Positions 33,417 through 41,644 of a stretch of DNA of 64,000 nucleotides are shown in pieces. A model generated the notes under the pieces. That model was not told where the DNA came from. It saw only the letters and a program-made list of their open reading frames with translations, and did not search any database. How positions within the stretch are numbered: position 1 is the first letter of the stretch; each line of letters opens with the position of its first letter. The stretch comes from CAYZJV01 sp049310885 (GTDB lineage Bacteria > Spirochaetota > Spirochaetia > Sphaerochaetales > Sphaerochaetaceae): the NCBI RefSeq assembly GCF_049310885.1, contig NZ_JBMDYO010000004.1:62001-126000 (forward strand), in the 5' to 3' direction. The translations under genes were made by a program, and so were the position numbers.

Positions 33417-34483
33417 CCATGAATAGAGTTCCCCGTATTGTAGCAATAGGATTGCTTCTCTCTATCCTACCGCTTTACGGGGCTCTCTATCGTTCCAATA
33501 GTCTAGGCCAGCAGCTACAACTGCTTGATTCAGGCTCCGACACCTCCTCAATTACCTATACCTTGCACGTATCCTATGATCCTGACGGCAATGAGGAACG
33601 CCTGCTCTCAGAAGATGGTTCAATAATCAAAAGGACGAATATTGTCTCTGATGCCGAGGAAGCAGGTGCAAAAATTGTGACTGAAATAAAGTACTCGCCA
33701 AGTGGTGAGATCCTTGAGAATATCAAGACGATCTTTGAGCAAGGTCTTCCCCAAAGGATCGAGAGGCAAGTAACCGGAATTGAAAATAAGTACATTACCC
33801 TCCATGGTTATGAAGAGGGGCATCTTGTAGAGACCAAAGAATTAGTGGATGGAGAATTGCACAGGCTGACTACATACTATCGTGGAACCGATGGCATGTT
33901 GGCAGGTTTGCGAGTTGTTGCTCTTGATGAAGGGCAGGATACCTACTTTTCCCGGGAAGGCGATTCCACTGTATTTGCAGAGACTGATCAGGGAACCTTT
34001 TCAAAAGTTACTTTCCATCCTGGTAATCTTGTAGTCAAGGATGTATGGTCGGGAGAGGAACCTATCGTAATTACCGATGTCTCATACGATAACGTGGGAC
34101 GTCTTGTAGTACAAGAGGTGAACGAAGGACAGACAATACGGAAGACGTATGGGCCTGATGGTATGTTGGTTCATGAAGAATCCTCATCTGCAGATGGTTC
34201 TACGAGAACCGTTTCCTATATCTATGATGCGAACGGCGTACTTGACCAATCCGTCGAAATTATCGAGGGCGACCAACTCAGAAGAATCGAAGCCTGGTAT
34301 CGTAACGGAGTGGTACAAACCAAGACTGAATGGATTGATGGGCAACCTGTTACGGCAACAAGGTTTGTTGAAGACGGAACCTCGGTTGTTACTTTGTTCG
34401 AAGATGGACGACCCTATGTCGATATCACCTATGCTCCAGACGGGAAGCGGGTATTGAGCCTCGAGTATCGCAAGGAGCGTTGA
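33413..34483 (+). CDS. Exported YD/RHS-like repeat protein of unknown function
   Basis: Not a family I can name. The 356 aa protein has a signal peptide (VPRIVAIGLLLSILPLYGA). The rest is a run of short beta-strand pairs with recurring forms such as YDPDGNEER, YSPSGEILE, YGPDGMLVHEE, YDANGVLDQS and YAPDGKRVLSLEYR, much like the YD/toxin_2 'antitoxin-like' repeats. These would stack into a beta-sheet shell or solenoid on the outer side of the membrane. It sits between ftsY (ATGA overlap) and the lol genes (TGATG overlap), so coupling to lipoprotein export is likely from context. The start could also be ATG 33419. Confidence 0.75.
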   Translation: MTMNRVPRIVAIGLLLSILPLYGALYRSNSLGQQLQLLDSGSDTSSITYTLHVSYDPDGNEERLLSEDGSIIKRTNIVSDAEEAGAKIVTEIKYSPSGEILENIKTIFEQGLPQRIERQVTGIENKYITLHGYEEGHLVETKELVDGELHRLTTYYRGTDGMLAGLRVVALDEGQDTYFSREGDSTVFAETDQGTFSKVTFHPGNLVVKDVWSGEEPIVITDVSYDNVGRLVVQEVNEGQTIRKTYGPDGMLVHEESSSADGSTRTVSYIYDANGVLDQSVEIIEGDQLRRIEAWYRNGVVQTKTEWIDGQPVTATRFVEDGTSVVTLFEDGRPYVDITYAPDGKRVLSLEYRKER

Positions 34484-35718
34484 TGTTTAGTTGGAAACTC
34501 GCTTGGCGCTATGCGTTCTCCCGTAGTAATAGACACCGCAGCGCTATGGTCGTAATCATGGTTGGTATTGCTGTTGGCATGATGGCGATTATAATCATGC
34601 TCTCACTGATGAATAGCCTCCAGAGCGAATTACTCGATCAGGTGAAATCCGTAGAATCCTTTCATATTCAGGTAACATTTCCCCCAGATCAGGTTCCCCA
34701 GTCATCTTCTGACGAGATTGCTATGGAGCTTGGACAGATAGCCCATGTGTCCCACGTATTCCCATTTGTGAATACGCAAGTCTTGATCCAGAATCATTTG
34801 GCTGATCAATCGACCACAGCTAGATTGCGTATTATCGATTCAAGAATTTGGGAAGAGGGCAATCCTTTCTCCGATCGTGCTTCCTTTCTCAGCGGTACCA
34901 AAGCTGAAGGTTCTCAGATTGTTGTCGGTTCTTCGCTTGCGATCTCATTGGGTATGCGTCAAGGGGGTACTGTCGATATGACCGTTTTGGCATCCGGAAA
35001 GGCTGTTGTCCTAGCTCCGATGACGATACCAGTAACGCATGTGGGAACATTTCGGACCGGGCTGGCCGAATTCGATTCCTCTACCGTGATGATCGATTTT
35101 TCTGCGTTATCCAGTAGTATCAGCCCGAAGAGGGTTCTCTACGGATTATATCTTGATTCCAGGTATATTGATCGATCTGGTTCAATAATCTCAGCAATCC
35201 AAGAGCGATACCCCCAAGCCGATGTAAAATCATGGCAAGAGGTGAACAGCGCTTTTTATTCAGCCCTTACGCTTGAGAAAGTTCTGATGTATCTCTTTCT
35301 TTTTTTCATGTTCATCATACTCGGTGTGAATATGAAGAATGCGAGTTCTCGGCTCCTTCATGTAAAGCAGCGGGAGCTAGCAATCCTCCGGGCTGTTGGA
35401 GCTGAAAAAAAATTGGCTACGCAGGTTTTTCTTGGGCAGACTTTCATGGTCACTGTGTTGGGAGAGACGCTTGGAATTCTAGGAGGAGTGTTGGTGGGAA
35501 CCCACATCAGTTCGGTATTTTCTTGGATGAATAGCCTTCAGTTTCTTTTTACGAAACGCGACAATCTGTTGTTGTCCTACCCATTCACCACACAGGTGAG
35601 AGCGTTGGAAATCGCTGTAATCGCGGTTTCTGTATTGATTTTGTCCTTAGTGTTCACCTATGCAGGTTGTAGGAGAATGCTTTCACGAGAACCTATGGAG
35701 ATGTTGTACCATGACTGA
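34483..35718 (+). CDS. FtsX-like permease of a LolCDE-type lipoprotein exporter (first permease)
   Basis: A 411 aa permease of the MacB/LolC-E type: an N-terminal membrane helix (MVVIMVGIAVGMMAIIIMLS), a large periplasmic domain (about residues 45-265), then three C-terminal helices (VLMYLFLFFMFIILGVN, VTVLGETLGILGGVLVG, IAVIAVSVLILSLVFTY). The RELAILRAVGAEKK coupling segment is typical of FtsX domains. With the ATPase and second permease downstream it would extract lipoproteins from the inner membrane for outer-membrane delivery. AAGGAG before ATG 34483 sets the start. It overlaps the preceding stop by one base and the ATPase start by 8 nt. Confidence 0.88.
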   Translation: MFSWKLAWRYAFSRSNRHRSAMVVIMVGIAVGMMAIIIMLSLMNSLQSELLDQVKSVESFHIQVTFPPDQVPQSSSDEIAMELGQIAHVSHVFPFVNTQVLIQNHLADQSTTARLRIIDSRIWEEGNPFSDRASFLSGTKAEGSQIVVGSSLAISLGMRQGGTVDMTVLASGKAVVLAPMTIPVTHVGTFRTGLAEFDSSTVMIDFSALSSSISPKRVLYGLYLDSRYIDRSGSIISAIQERYPQADVKSWQEVNSAFYSALTLEKVLMYLFLFFMFIILGVNMKNASSRLLHVKQRELAILRAVGAEKKLATQVFLGQTFMVTVLGETLGILGGVLVGTHISSVFSWMNSLQFLFTKRDNLLLSYPFTTQVRALEIAVIAVSVLILSLVFTYAGCRRMLSREPMEMLYHD

Positions 35719-36397
35719 AAAACCATTGTTGGAATTCACAGGGGTTTCAAAAACCTATATCTCGGGAGAGAGCCAGTTATCGATACTGCAACAGATAGAT
35801 TTTTCCCTCCCTTCAGGTGTATCGGTTGCTATTACAGGAAAGAGCGGATCAGGAAAGAGCACCTTTCTCAACATTGCAGGAGGTTTGGATAAACCTACTT
35901 CCGGAGATGTTAATTTTCTCGGGAAAGCCTTGAGGCATATGCATGACAAGGAATTGAGTGAATTCAGAAATCGTCATATCGGATTTATCTTCCAATCCCA
36001 TATCCTTCTGGATGACTTCAGTGCATTAGAGAACGTGTGTATTCCCTCGCTCATCAGGGGTGAACCGAAAAAAAATGTTTCTCGTAGGGCGGCGCAGTTG
36101 CTTGAGCGGGTAGGACTTTCGGATAGAATGGACCATCGACCGAATAAGTTGTCTGGTGGTGAACGGCAGCGGGTAGCCTTTTGTAGAGCGCTGGTAAATT
36201 CTCCTGAACTTTTAATAGCGGATGAACCTACCGGTTCGTTGGATGAGCAATCATCCCGTGGTATTGAGGAATTACTTTTTGATTTGGTGAGAGAACAGGG
36301 CAAAACATTGCTTCTTGTTACCCACGATATGCAGTTAGCGAGAAAATGTGCAGTTGTTTATCTCCTCCATAATAGGGAGCTGCAGGAATTGACATGA
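35711..36397 (+). CDS. lolD: LolD-type ABC transporter ATPase
   Basis: A 228 aa ABC ATPase that powers the flanking permeases. Walker A GKSGSGKST near residue 41, Q-loop FIFQSHILLDDFSALENV, signature LSGGERQRVAFCRAL, Walker B LLIADEPTGSLDE and H-loop LLVTHD are all present. The SGGERQRVA/DEPTGSLD form and QSHxLLxxxxALENV are typical of the MacB/LolD subfamily. The start is ATG 35711, within the 3' end of the first permease; the open frame upstream to 35660 belongs to that gene. It overlaps the second permease by ATGA. Confidence 0.93.
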   Translation: MTEKPLLEFTGVSKTYISGESQLSILQQIDFSLPSGVSVAITGKSGSGKSTFLNIAGGLDKPTSGDVNFLGKALRHMHDKELSEFRNRHIGFIFQSHILLDDFSALENVCIPSLIRGEPKKNVSRRAAQLLERVGLSDRMDHRPNKLSGGERQRVAFCRALVNSPELLIADEPTGSLDEQSSRGIEELLFDLVREQGKTLLLVTHDMQLARKCAVVYLLHNRELQELT

Positions 36398-37617
36398 AAG
36401 CAAGATTCAGCGGATGGTTATTAAAAAATCTCCTCTCTTTGGGTAAAGATTCTACGTATGCCCGAATTCGACTCATCCGCTCAGCGCTTCTGATTGCTAT
36501 TGTTATGATTCCATTAGTTTTAGCTCTCATCTTCATGGATGGTATGATGAAAGGAATAACTGAAAAATATATCCTTTTACAAGATGGGCATATGCAGATC
36601 TATCATCGTGACGTTCTTTTCACCGATCCTTCAGCTTTCAAACAAATCGATCAGCGGATCATTAGTGGTGACTATGTAGTATCCGGTTATGGTATCATCT
36701 ATTCTCGTGACGCGACTGCAGAGGTTAGAATCAAAGGAGTCGATCCATCATATTTCAATGATAAAAGGAATTCACAACTCACTTTCGAATCAGATCCTTT
36801 CCCACAGGAGCAAGGAAGTATTGCTTCTGTCATTTTAGGAGCTGCTATAGCCGATAGTTTGGGAGTTGGGGTAGGTGATCGAGTCGCATTCATGGTGGTT
36901 CCCGATTCCTCTTCCATGGTAGTAAGGCCAGTATTAGCTACCGTATCTTCGATCTATACGAGTGGCTACCATGAATTGGATTCCTCATTGGTTTTCATGA
37001 ACAGGGTATCGGCATTACGATATTTCCCTAAAGAAAAGAATTCTTATACAGAGATCCTCGTAGATGCATCAGCTTCAGACTTCCTTGGCGATATTCATAG
37101 CAAGGTCGATGAACATTTCAATACAAACGATACGTTCGCGACTTGGGATGAGTTCAATGCTACGGTTTACCAAAACTTCATCACCAGTAGGCAAGTCATA
37201 CTGTTAGTTTTCATCATGATACTCTTAGTTGCAGGTGTCTATGTTGCATCCATCGCACAAGAACTGGTCCAGGATTCTGCCCAGGCAATCGCTCTCTATA
37301 AGGTATTGGGTGCTGGGAATCGACAATTGAGATGGGCATATTTCTTGACTGTTATGACGGTCACAGCAGTGGGTATGGTTATAGGTGTATCGGGAGGTTT
37401 GGTAGTCGGATCCCAACTCGGGTTTATTCTTGATTGGTTGGGGAGATCCGGGATCGATGGATTGCAATATTACCTCCTTGATTTTCCGGTTGTCATATCC
37501 TGGTCCGATATCTTGTTCATCTGTCTAACGATGTTCTGTATCTCGAGTACCACAGTTTTCCTCTCTCTGCGGAGAATTAGGAAAATTTCACCTTTGGAGC
37601 TGTTGCAACAAGATTGA
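36394..37617 (+). CDS. FtsX-like permease of a LolCDE-type lipoprotein exporter (second permease)
   Basis: A 407 aa permease with the same four-helix layout as the first one: an N-terminal helix (ALLIAIVMIPLVLALIFMDG), a periplasmic domain and three C-terminal helices (VILLVFIMILLVAGVYV, VMTVTAVGMVIGVSGGL, DILFICLTMFCISSTTVFLS). ALYKVLGAGNRQLRW is the coupling segment. The two permeases are clearly different in sequence, so a heteromeric LolC-LolE-like complex is likely. Which one equals LolC or LolE cannot be told by eye. This is the last gene of the ftsY-lol run; a promoter-like pair inside its 3' end precedes rnz. Confidence 0.88.
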   Translation: MKARFSGWLLKNLLSLGKDSTYARIRLIRSALLIAIVMIPLVLALIFMDGMMKGITEKYILLQDGHMQIYHRDVLFTDPSAFKQIDQRIISGDYVVSGYGIIYSRDATAEVRIKGVDPSYFNDKRNSQLTFESDPFPQEQGSIASVILGAAIADSLGVGVGDRVAFMVVPDSSSMVVRPVLATVSSIYTSGYHELDSSLVFMNRVSALRYFPKEKNSYTEILVDASASDFLGDIHSKVDEHFNTNDTFATWDEFNATVYQNFITSRQVILLVFIMILLVAGVYVASIAQELVQDSAQAIALYKVLGAGNRQLRWAYFLTVMTVTAVGMVIGVSGGLVVGSQLGFILDWLGRSGIDGLQYYLLDFPVVISWSDILFICLTMFCISSTTVFLSLRRIRKISPLELLQQD

Positions 37618-37631
37618 TTCGACGGTAGGCT
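37603..37631 (+). promoter_or_regulatory. Possible rnz promoter, leaderless type
   Basis: TTGCAA (37603-37608), a 17 bp spacer and TAGGCT (37626-37631), ending 6 nt before the rnz ATG at 37638. The -10 match is weak, and the call rests mainly on the spacing shared with other genes in this window. Confidence 0.3.
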
Positions 37632-37637
37632 ATCGGC

Positions 37638-38561
37638 ATGAATTTTGAAGTGTTTGTTCTTGGAACCAGTGGTATGATGCCTCTTCCCGGTCGTTTCCTC
37701 ACCTCGGCAATGGTACGTCGAGAGGGAGAGTTGTTCCTTTTCGACTGCGGTGAGGGCACCCAGATATCACTCAAGATGTTGAATATCAAATGGAAGAAGA
37801 TCTCCGCTATCTTCATCTCTCACATGCATGCTGACCATGTTACCGGCCTACCTGGCATGTTGATGTTGAGTTCTCAAGTTGACCGTAACGATCCTTTGAT
37901 TATTTATGGTCCTTCTCGTCTACACGATTATATCAACCAGACTCGAAAACTTCTCGATATGTATATCAATTACGAAATCATTGTGAAAAGTGTCGAGCCT
38001 GGGATTATCCACGAAACGGAAGAATTTATGGTTGAGGCTTTTAAGCTTGACCACACGAAGCCCTGTTATGGCTATACCATGCGGGAAAAGGAACGTCCAG
38101 GAATGTTCCATCCCGATAAAGCAATCGAATTGGGTGTTCCCCGTGGTCCATTATGGTCACAATTGCAGAAGGGCCAATCTGTCACATTGGACGATGGTAG
38201 AGTTATAGAACCTGCAGAAATCATGGGACAGCCGAGAGGGGGTAGAGCTTTTTCTTATGTTACCGATACGCTCTATTCCAAGAAGATCGCGAATCATGTT
38301 AAACACGCGGATTTGTTGTTGTGTGAGGGCATGTTTGAAGAGGCTTTAGCCGACAGCGCCCGTGAAAAGAAGCATATGACAGCAAAACAGGCAGCCATGA
38401 TCGCACATGATGCCGATGTCGCTTCCATGGGATTGTTCCACTATAGTCCGCGTTACACCAACTACGATCTCAAGATGCTCAGGCAAGAGGCTAGAGAAAT
38501 TTTCCCTCCAACGTTCCTAGCAAAGGATCGGATGGTATTTGATATTCCATTGAAGGATTGA
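37638..38561 (+). CDS. rnz: Ribonuclease Z
   Basis: Endonuclease that trims tRNA precursors 3' of the discriminator base, of special use where CCA is not encoded, as for both tRNAs here. The 307 aa metallo-beta-lactamase protein has VLGTSGMMPLPGRFLTS, FDCGEGTQISL and the zinc motif SHMHADHVTGLPG (residues ~60-72). The C-terminal histidines in KKHMTAKQAAMIAHDAD and LFHYSPRY are also present. No good Shine-Dalgarno lies before the ATG. It converges on the following minus-strand gene. Confidence 0.95.
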   Translation: MNFEVFVLGTSGMMPLPGRFLTSAMVRREGELFLFDCGEGTQISLKMLNIKWKKISAIFISHMHADHVTGLPGMLMLSSQVDRNDPLIIYGPSRLHDYINQTRKLLDMYINYEIIVKSVEPGIIHETEEFMVEAFKLDHTKPCYGYTMREKERPGMFHPDKAIELGVPRGPLWSQLQKGQSVTLDDGRVIEPAEIMGQPRGGRAFSYVTDTLYSKKIANHVKHADLLLCEGMFEEALADSAREKKHMTAKQAAMIAHDADVASMGLFHYSPRYTNYDLKMLRQEAREIFPPTFLAKDRMVFDIPLKD

Positions 38562-38571
38562 ATGGATACGA

Positions 38572-39684
38572 TTATGCTTCAGTGGAGTCAGGATCTGCTT
38601 CCAAGTCAATATCGTATCCGATCAGGCTATACCCGACTCTCTCAGAGGCGATATCTGCAGCAACCGAGGCTTCCTGGATGAGTTCTTCTGGGCCGATTCG
38701 ACGGCTTTTACTGCTACTATAACCGATTTTAATCGCAGTTTCCGGATGTTGTTTTCTAAAACTTTCTAAAAGAGAAGCGAAATACCTTCTACACTGTTCG
38801 AAATCATGGAATGGCATAATAGCCGAGACGCGATGTTCTTCTATCAAATAGAAGAAGGAGACGATTCCCAATCTATTGAAAAGGTTTTGGACGATAGTAG
38901 CATCGACAGAATGAGGGTCAGTAGTGGTTTCAGGAAGATCTATAATCGCAAGGGAAAGATCATATCCCATGGAATCGGCTGCATCCAGTTCACTTTCCAG
39001 ACGAGTTTCAAAGGTATCTTCTATAGTTTCAAGATCCTCCATTGCTAATGCACCATCCTCAATTGTCTCATCTATTGGGGCTAGCAACTCAGCGATCTGG
39101 CTATCTTTCTGTATGGGATATGGGTACTCACTAAACAAAACTGGACGACCTAACGTATGACGTTGCAGGTCTTCGGTTGGTATAATCTCCTGCTTGGGCA
39201 TGACGACTGGCTCAGGAACCTCAATCTTCTCTTCTATATAAGCAGCAGGAGGTGCTCCTTCAAAAGGCGTAACTACCGGTTGCAGATCTTCAAGCCGGTT
39301 GGCGGTAAGCCTATCGGACTCCGCTGGAGGTTCTTTCAATTTCGCCGATACTGGCAGCTGTTGTTTGCCTACGATCTCGTTTTCATCCTCTTCCGGAAGA
39401 TTGTACAATGGCATCGTGTACATATCTTTCTGGATTTCATCGGCAATATCCGTATTTCTCGGGATCGCAGGAGGTCGAATCGCCAATGCGATGAGCACGA
39501 GGATTAGACCAATGATGATTGGTAGGAGTCTTAAGAGCACTGTGTAAAGGAGTTCAACGGAAAAAGGAAGTACAGGCAACCCATAGATGATGAAAAGAAA
39601 GGATAGGCCACCCAACACAAGCGAAGTTGCAATCGCAGAGATGGCGATAATTCCCGCAGGGCTCTTTTCTCGATGTTTGTGCAT
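38572..39684 (-). CDS. Membrane protein with degenerate GGDEF-like domain
   Basis: Function unknown. The 370 aa protein has two N-terminal membrane helices (about residues 11-35 and 42-67) and an acidic, Pro/Glu-rich linker (70-220). The C-terminal domain (about 225-355) resembles a nucleotide-cyclase/GGDEF fold. LESELDAADSMGYDLSLAIIDLPE parallels the first helix and strand, and IKIGYSSSKSR...EELIQEASVAADIA parallels the VSIG strand and following helix. The GGDEF catalytic loop itself is missing (the equivalent region reads YLIEEHRVSAIMPF), so no cyclic-di-GMP synthesis is expected. It diverges from the DivIC-like gene across a 19 bp perfect palindrome. Confidence 0.68.
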   Translation of the reverse strand: MHKHREKSPAGIIAISAIATSLVLGGLSFLFIIYGLPVLPFSVELLYTVLLRLLPIIIGLILVLIALAIRPPAIPRNTDIADEIQKDMYTMPLYNLPEEDENEIVGKQQLPVSAKLKEPPAESDRLTANRLEDLQPVVTPFEGAPPAAYIEEKIEVPEPVVMPKQEIIPTEDLQRHTLGRPVLFSEYPYPIQKDSQIAELLAPIDETIEDGALAMEDLETIEDTFETRLESELDAADSMGYDLSLAIIDLPETTTDPHSVDATIVQNLFNRLGIVSFFYLIEEHRVSAIMPFHDFEQCRRYFASLLESFRKQHPETAIKIGYSSSKSRRIGPEELIQEASVAADIASERVGYSLIGYDIDLEADPDSTEA

Positions 39685-39714
39685 GGGCCTTTGAGCTCTC
39701 CAATCGGCAACACC

Positions 39715-39733
39715 GGTATTGCTTTACAATACC
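39715..39733. repeat. 19 bp perfect palindrome between divergent genes
   Basis: GGTATTG (39715-39721) and CAATACC (39727-39733) flank a 5 bp centre. The right arm overlaps the -35 box of the promoter at 39723-39751, so a bound protein would block it. On the minus strand it lies ~30 nt before the ATG at 39684 and could also form a leader hairpin. Confidence 0.65.
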
Positions 39734-39751
39734 ACATGCTGTCTGTATGAT
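39723..39751 (+). promoter_or_regulatory. Promoter for the DivIC/FtsB-like gene
   Basis: TTTACA (39723-39728), a 17 bp spacer and TATGAT (39746-39751), each a 5/6 match to consensus. Transcription would start near 39758, 25 nt before the ATG at 39783. Confidence 0.6.
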
Positions 39752-39782
39752 ATGTAATGCATTATAGCGTTTCGGATGGTAT

Positions 39783-40298
39783 ATGACAAGGAATTATATT
39801 TTTTTGTTTCTTTTTATCCTCTTGATATCCTCTTCTTTGCTTATAGGAATTGCGGGTCCCCAAGGTATGGTGGTAAACCGTTCCATCGAAAAACATCTAG
39901 AGATACGCCAGCATGAGTTGGATGTACAGCGTATCAAATTGGAAAATCTCAACCATCGGATGGATGAAATCTGGACTACCGGTTCCTTGTTGGATAACGC
40001 TCGGGCGATCGGTTATGTGCAACCTGGACAGACGGTCTATTTTTTCTTCGATGAAGACGGCAACCCACTACCAGATCATCAGGAAGATTCATTTACCGTT
40101 GAGCTGGGTGCTGTAGCCGAGAAAACTGGACAGGATCCTACAAAAGGACTCTCATATTTCCTCATATTTTTAATATCCATCATCTTTTCCCTTGTCCTGG
40201 TCATACTTATGCACCGATTCTTCGACGGTAGAAGAGAGACGGTAGTCTTGAAATTCAATGATGAATCGTTCCGGAGCCAGAGTAATCCTGAAAGATAG
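39783..40298 (+). CDS. Septum formation initiator (DivIC/FtsB-like) protein with extra C-terminal membrane helix
   Basis: A 171 aa protein starting with a membrane helix (YIFLFLFILLISSSLLIGIA). A coiled coil (about residues 32-65: LEIRQHELDVQRIKLENLNHR) and then LLDNARAIGYVQPGQTVYFF follow, the typical 'AR.lGyv.pGe.vy' ending of DivIC/FtsB proteins. These form the FtsQLB complex that activates septal wall synthesis. Unlike most family members it continues through a linker to a second helix (LSYFLIFLISIIFSLVLVILM, ~125-145) and a short tail. It has its own promoter and a palindrome upstream. Confidence 0.78.
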   Translation: MTRNYIFLFLFILLISSSLLIGIAGPQGMVVNRSIEKHLEIRQHELDVQRIKLENLNHRMDEIWTTGSLLDNARAIGYVQPGQTVYFFFDEDGNPLPDHQEDSFTVELGAVAEKTGQDPTKGLSYFLIFLISIIFSLVLVILMHRFFDGRRETVVLKFNDESFRSQSNPER

Positions 40299-40409
40299 TT
40301 CTTCATCAGTCGTATCCAATTCTTTCCTACCCGTGAATGGGAAGTGTAAAATTATTTAAAAGGTCAATTTTTGATATGTAATTCCTCTTTTTGACATTGC
40401 AGTCTGTAA

Positions 40410-40437
40410 TTGTCGGACTTACGATGTACTTGATAGT
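40410..40437 (+). promoter_or_regulatory. Candidate promoter of the sugar ABC operon
   Basis: TTGTCG (40410-40415), a 16 bp spacer and GATAGT (40432-40437). A perfect TTGACA at 40391-40396 has no partner at the right distance. The rest of 40299-40518 is A/T-rich. GGTCG (40477-40481) / CGACC (40491-40495) can form a small hairpin just before the ribosome binding site AAGGAG. Confidence 0.4.
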
Positions 40438-40440
40438 TAC

Positions 40441-40452
40441 GAAACCGTTTTC
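40441..40452. promoter_or_regulatory. LacI-family operator-like palindrome
   Basis: GAAACCGTTTTC fits the GAAAnCGnTTTC form of LacI/GalR-family operators with a central CG. It begins 3 bp after the candidate -10 box, over the expected transcription start, the place where a repressor would act. No LacI-type gene is in the window. Confidence 0.5.
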
Positions 40453-40518
40453 TTTAAAGCGGAATCGTGCTTTGAAGGTCGATCGTATGACGACCAAAAA
40501 TTCTTAAAGGAGTGTGCT

Positions 40519-41616
40519 ATGAGAAAGTTTGCTTTACTTTGCATGATCTTGTTGCTCGCAGGATCAATGGTTTTCGCTCAAGGTGCCCAAGAAGGTGGAA
40601 AGGATTTCATCGGTCTTGCGATGCCTGAGACCCACGTTGAAAGGTGGCAGATGGATGGAGCTGCTTTGAAGGCAGCTGCCGAAGAGTTGGGATATACTGC
40701 TGAAGTCGCATATGGAGATGCAGATCAGACTAAACAGAACGCCCAGATCTCCGACTTTATCACCAAAGGTGCCGATCTATTAATAATCGGTTCTGTAAAT
40801 GAGGGCGTTGTGACCGCTGTAGCCGATGCCAGGACCGATGGAGTTGAAGTCATTGCTTATGACCGACTTATCACTGGTTCAGACCAATACGACTACTATA
40901 TTACCTTTGATAATTTCAAGGTTGGACAATTCCAGGGCGCTGCTATTGTTAAAGCCCTTGATCTTGCAAATGCTACAAAGGCTGATCCGAAGTACATCAC
41001 TTTGTTTGCTGGATCTCCTACCGACAACAATGCATTCTTCTTCTTTGATGGAGCATTGAGTGAATTGAGACCTTTTGTAGAGAAGGGAGTCCTAAAGATT
41101 GTTGGACCAGCTCCACTAGTCTCCTCCGATACTGCCAATTTTACCAGAATAGCGACCGAAAACTGGAGAGCTGATCTTGCCAAGCAGAGAATGGAAAACC
41201 TCCTCAACGGCGATGCAAAGAATTACAAGCTCGATGCAGTACTCGCACCCAATGATACGCTTGCCCGTGCAATCATCGAAGCCTTGTTGACAGATGCCAA
41301 GTACATGAACGACCTTCCAGTCGTTACCGGTCAGGACGGAGAGTTGGCTTCAATTCAGTTCATTAAAGATGGAAAACAAGCCATGACCGTTTTCAAGGAC
41401 ACCAGAGATTTGGCAAAAGCAGCCATCAAGTTGGCTGATGCCATCCTCAAAGGTGAAGAACCCCAGATCAGTGGTGCCAGACTCGATACCGAAACCTATG
41501 ACACTGGAAAGAAGGTCGTCAAGTCCTATCTGCTCGAGCCTGTCAATGTAACGAAAGACAATTATGTTGAAATCATGATTGACAGCGGTTACTATAAGGC
41601 CGACCAGATTCGTTAA
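40519..41616 (+). CDS. chvE: Periplasmic sugar-binding protein, ChvE type
   Basis: Solute-binding protein of a CUT2 monosaccharide transporter. The 365 aa protein has a signal peptide (FALLCMILLLAGSMVFAQ) and no Cys at the cleavage site. The mature part has the periplasmic-binding/LacI-like two-lobe fold: FIGLAMPETHVERWQMDGAAL, YGDADQTKQNAQISDFI, LIIGSVNEGVVTAV, VIAYDRLI, VTGQDGELASIQFI and TVFKDTRDLAKAAIKLADAI. The last segments are typical of the ChvE/XylF cluster, so glucose, galactose, xylose or arabinose are candidate ligands. AAGGAG precedes the ATG. A long hairpin after the stop probably keeps its mRNA in excess over the ATPase and permease. Confidence 0.88.
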   Translation: MRKFALLCMILLLAGSMVFAQGAQEGGKDFIGLAMPETHVERWQMDGAALKAAAEELGYTAEVAYGDADQTKQNAQISDFITKGADLLIIGSVNEGVVTAVADARTDGVEVIAYDRLITGSDQYDYYITFDNFKVGQFQGAAIVKALDLANATKADPKYITLFAGSPTDNNAFFFFDGALSELRPFVEKGVLKIVGPAPLVSSDTANFTRIATENWRADLAKQRMENLLNGDAKNYKLDAVLAPNDTLARAIIEALLTDAKYMNDLPVVTGQDGELASIQFIKDGKQAMTVFKDTRDLAKAAIKLADAILKGEEPQISGARLDTETYDTGKKVVKSYLLEPVNVTKDNYVEIMIDSGYYKADQIR

Positions 41617-41644
41617 GTTTTGTTCTTTTTACTTGTAACGCAAT

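Noticed and set aside
38572..39684. Active diguanylate cyclase
   Set aside because: The GGDEF loop and inhibitory site motif are absent.
40391..40396. Perfect TTGACA upstream of the sugar operon
   Set aside because: No acceptable -10 box lies 15-19 bp downstream; the TTGTCG/GATAGT pair fits better.
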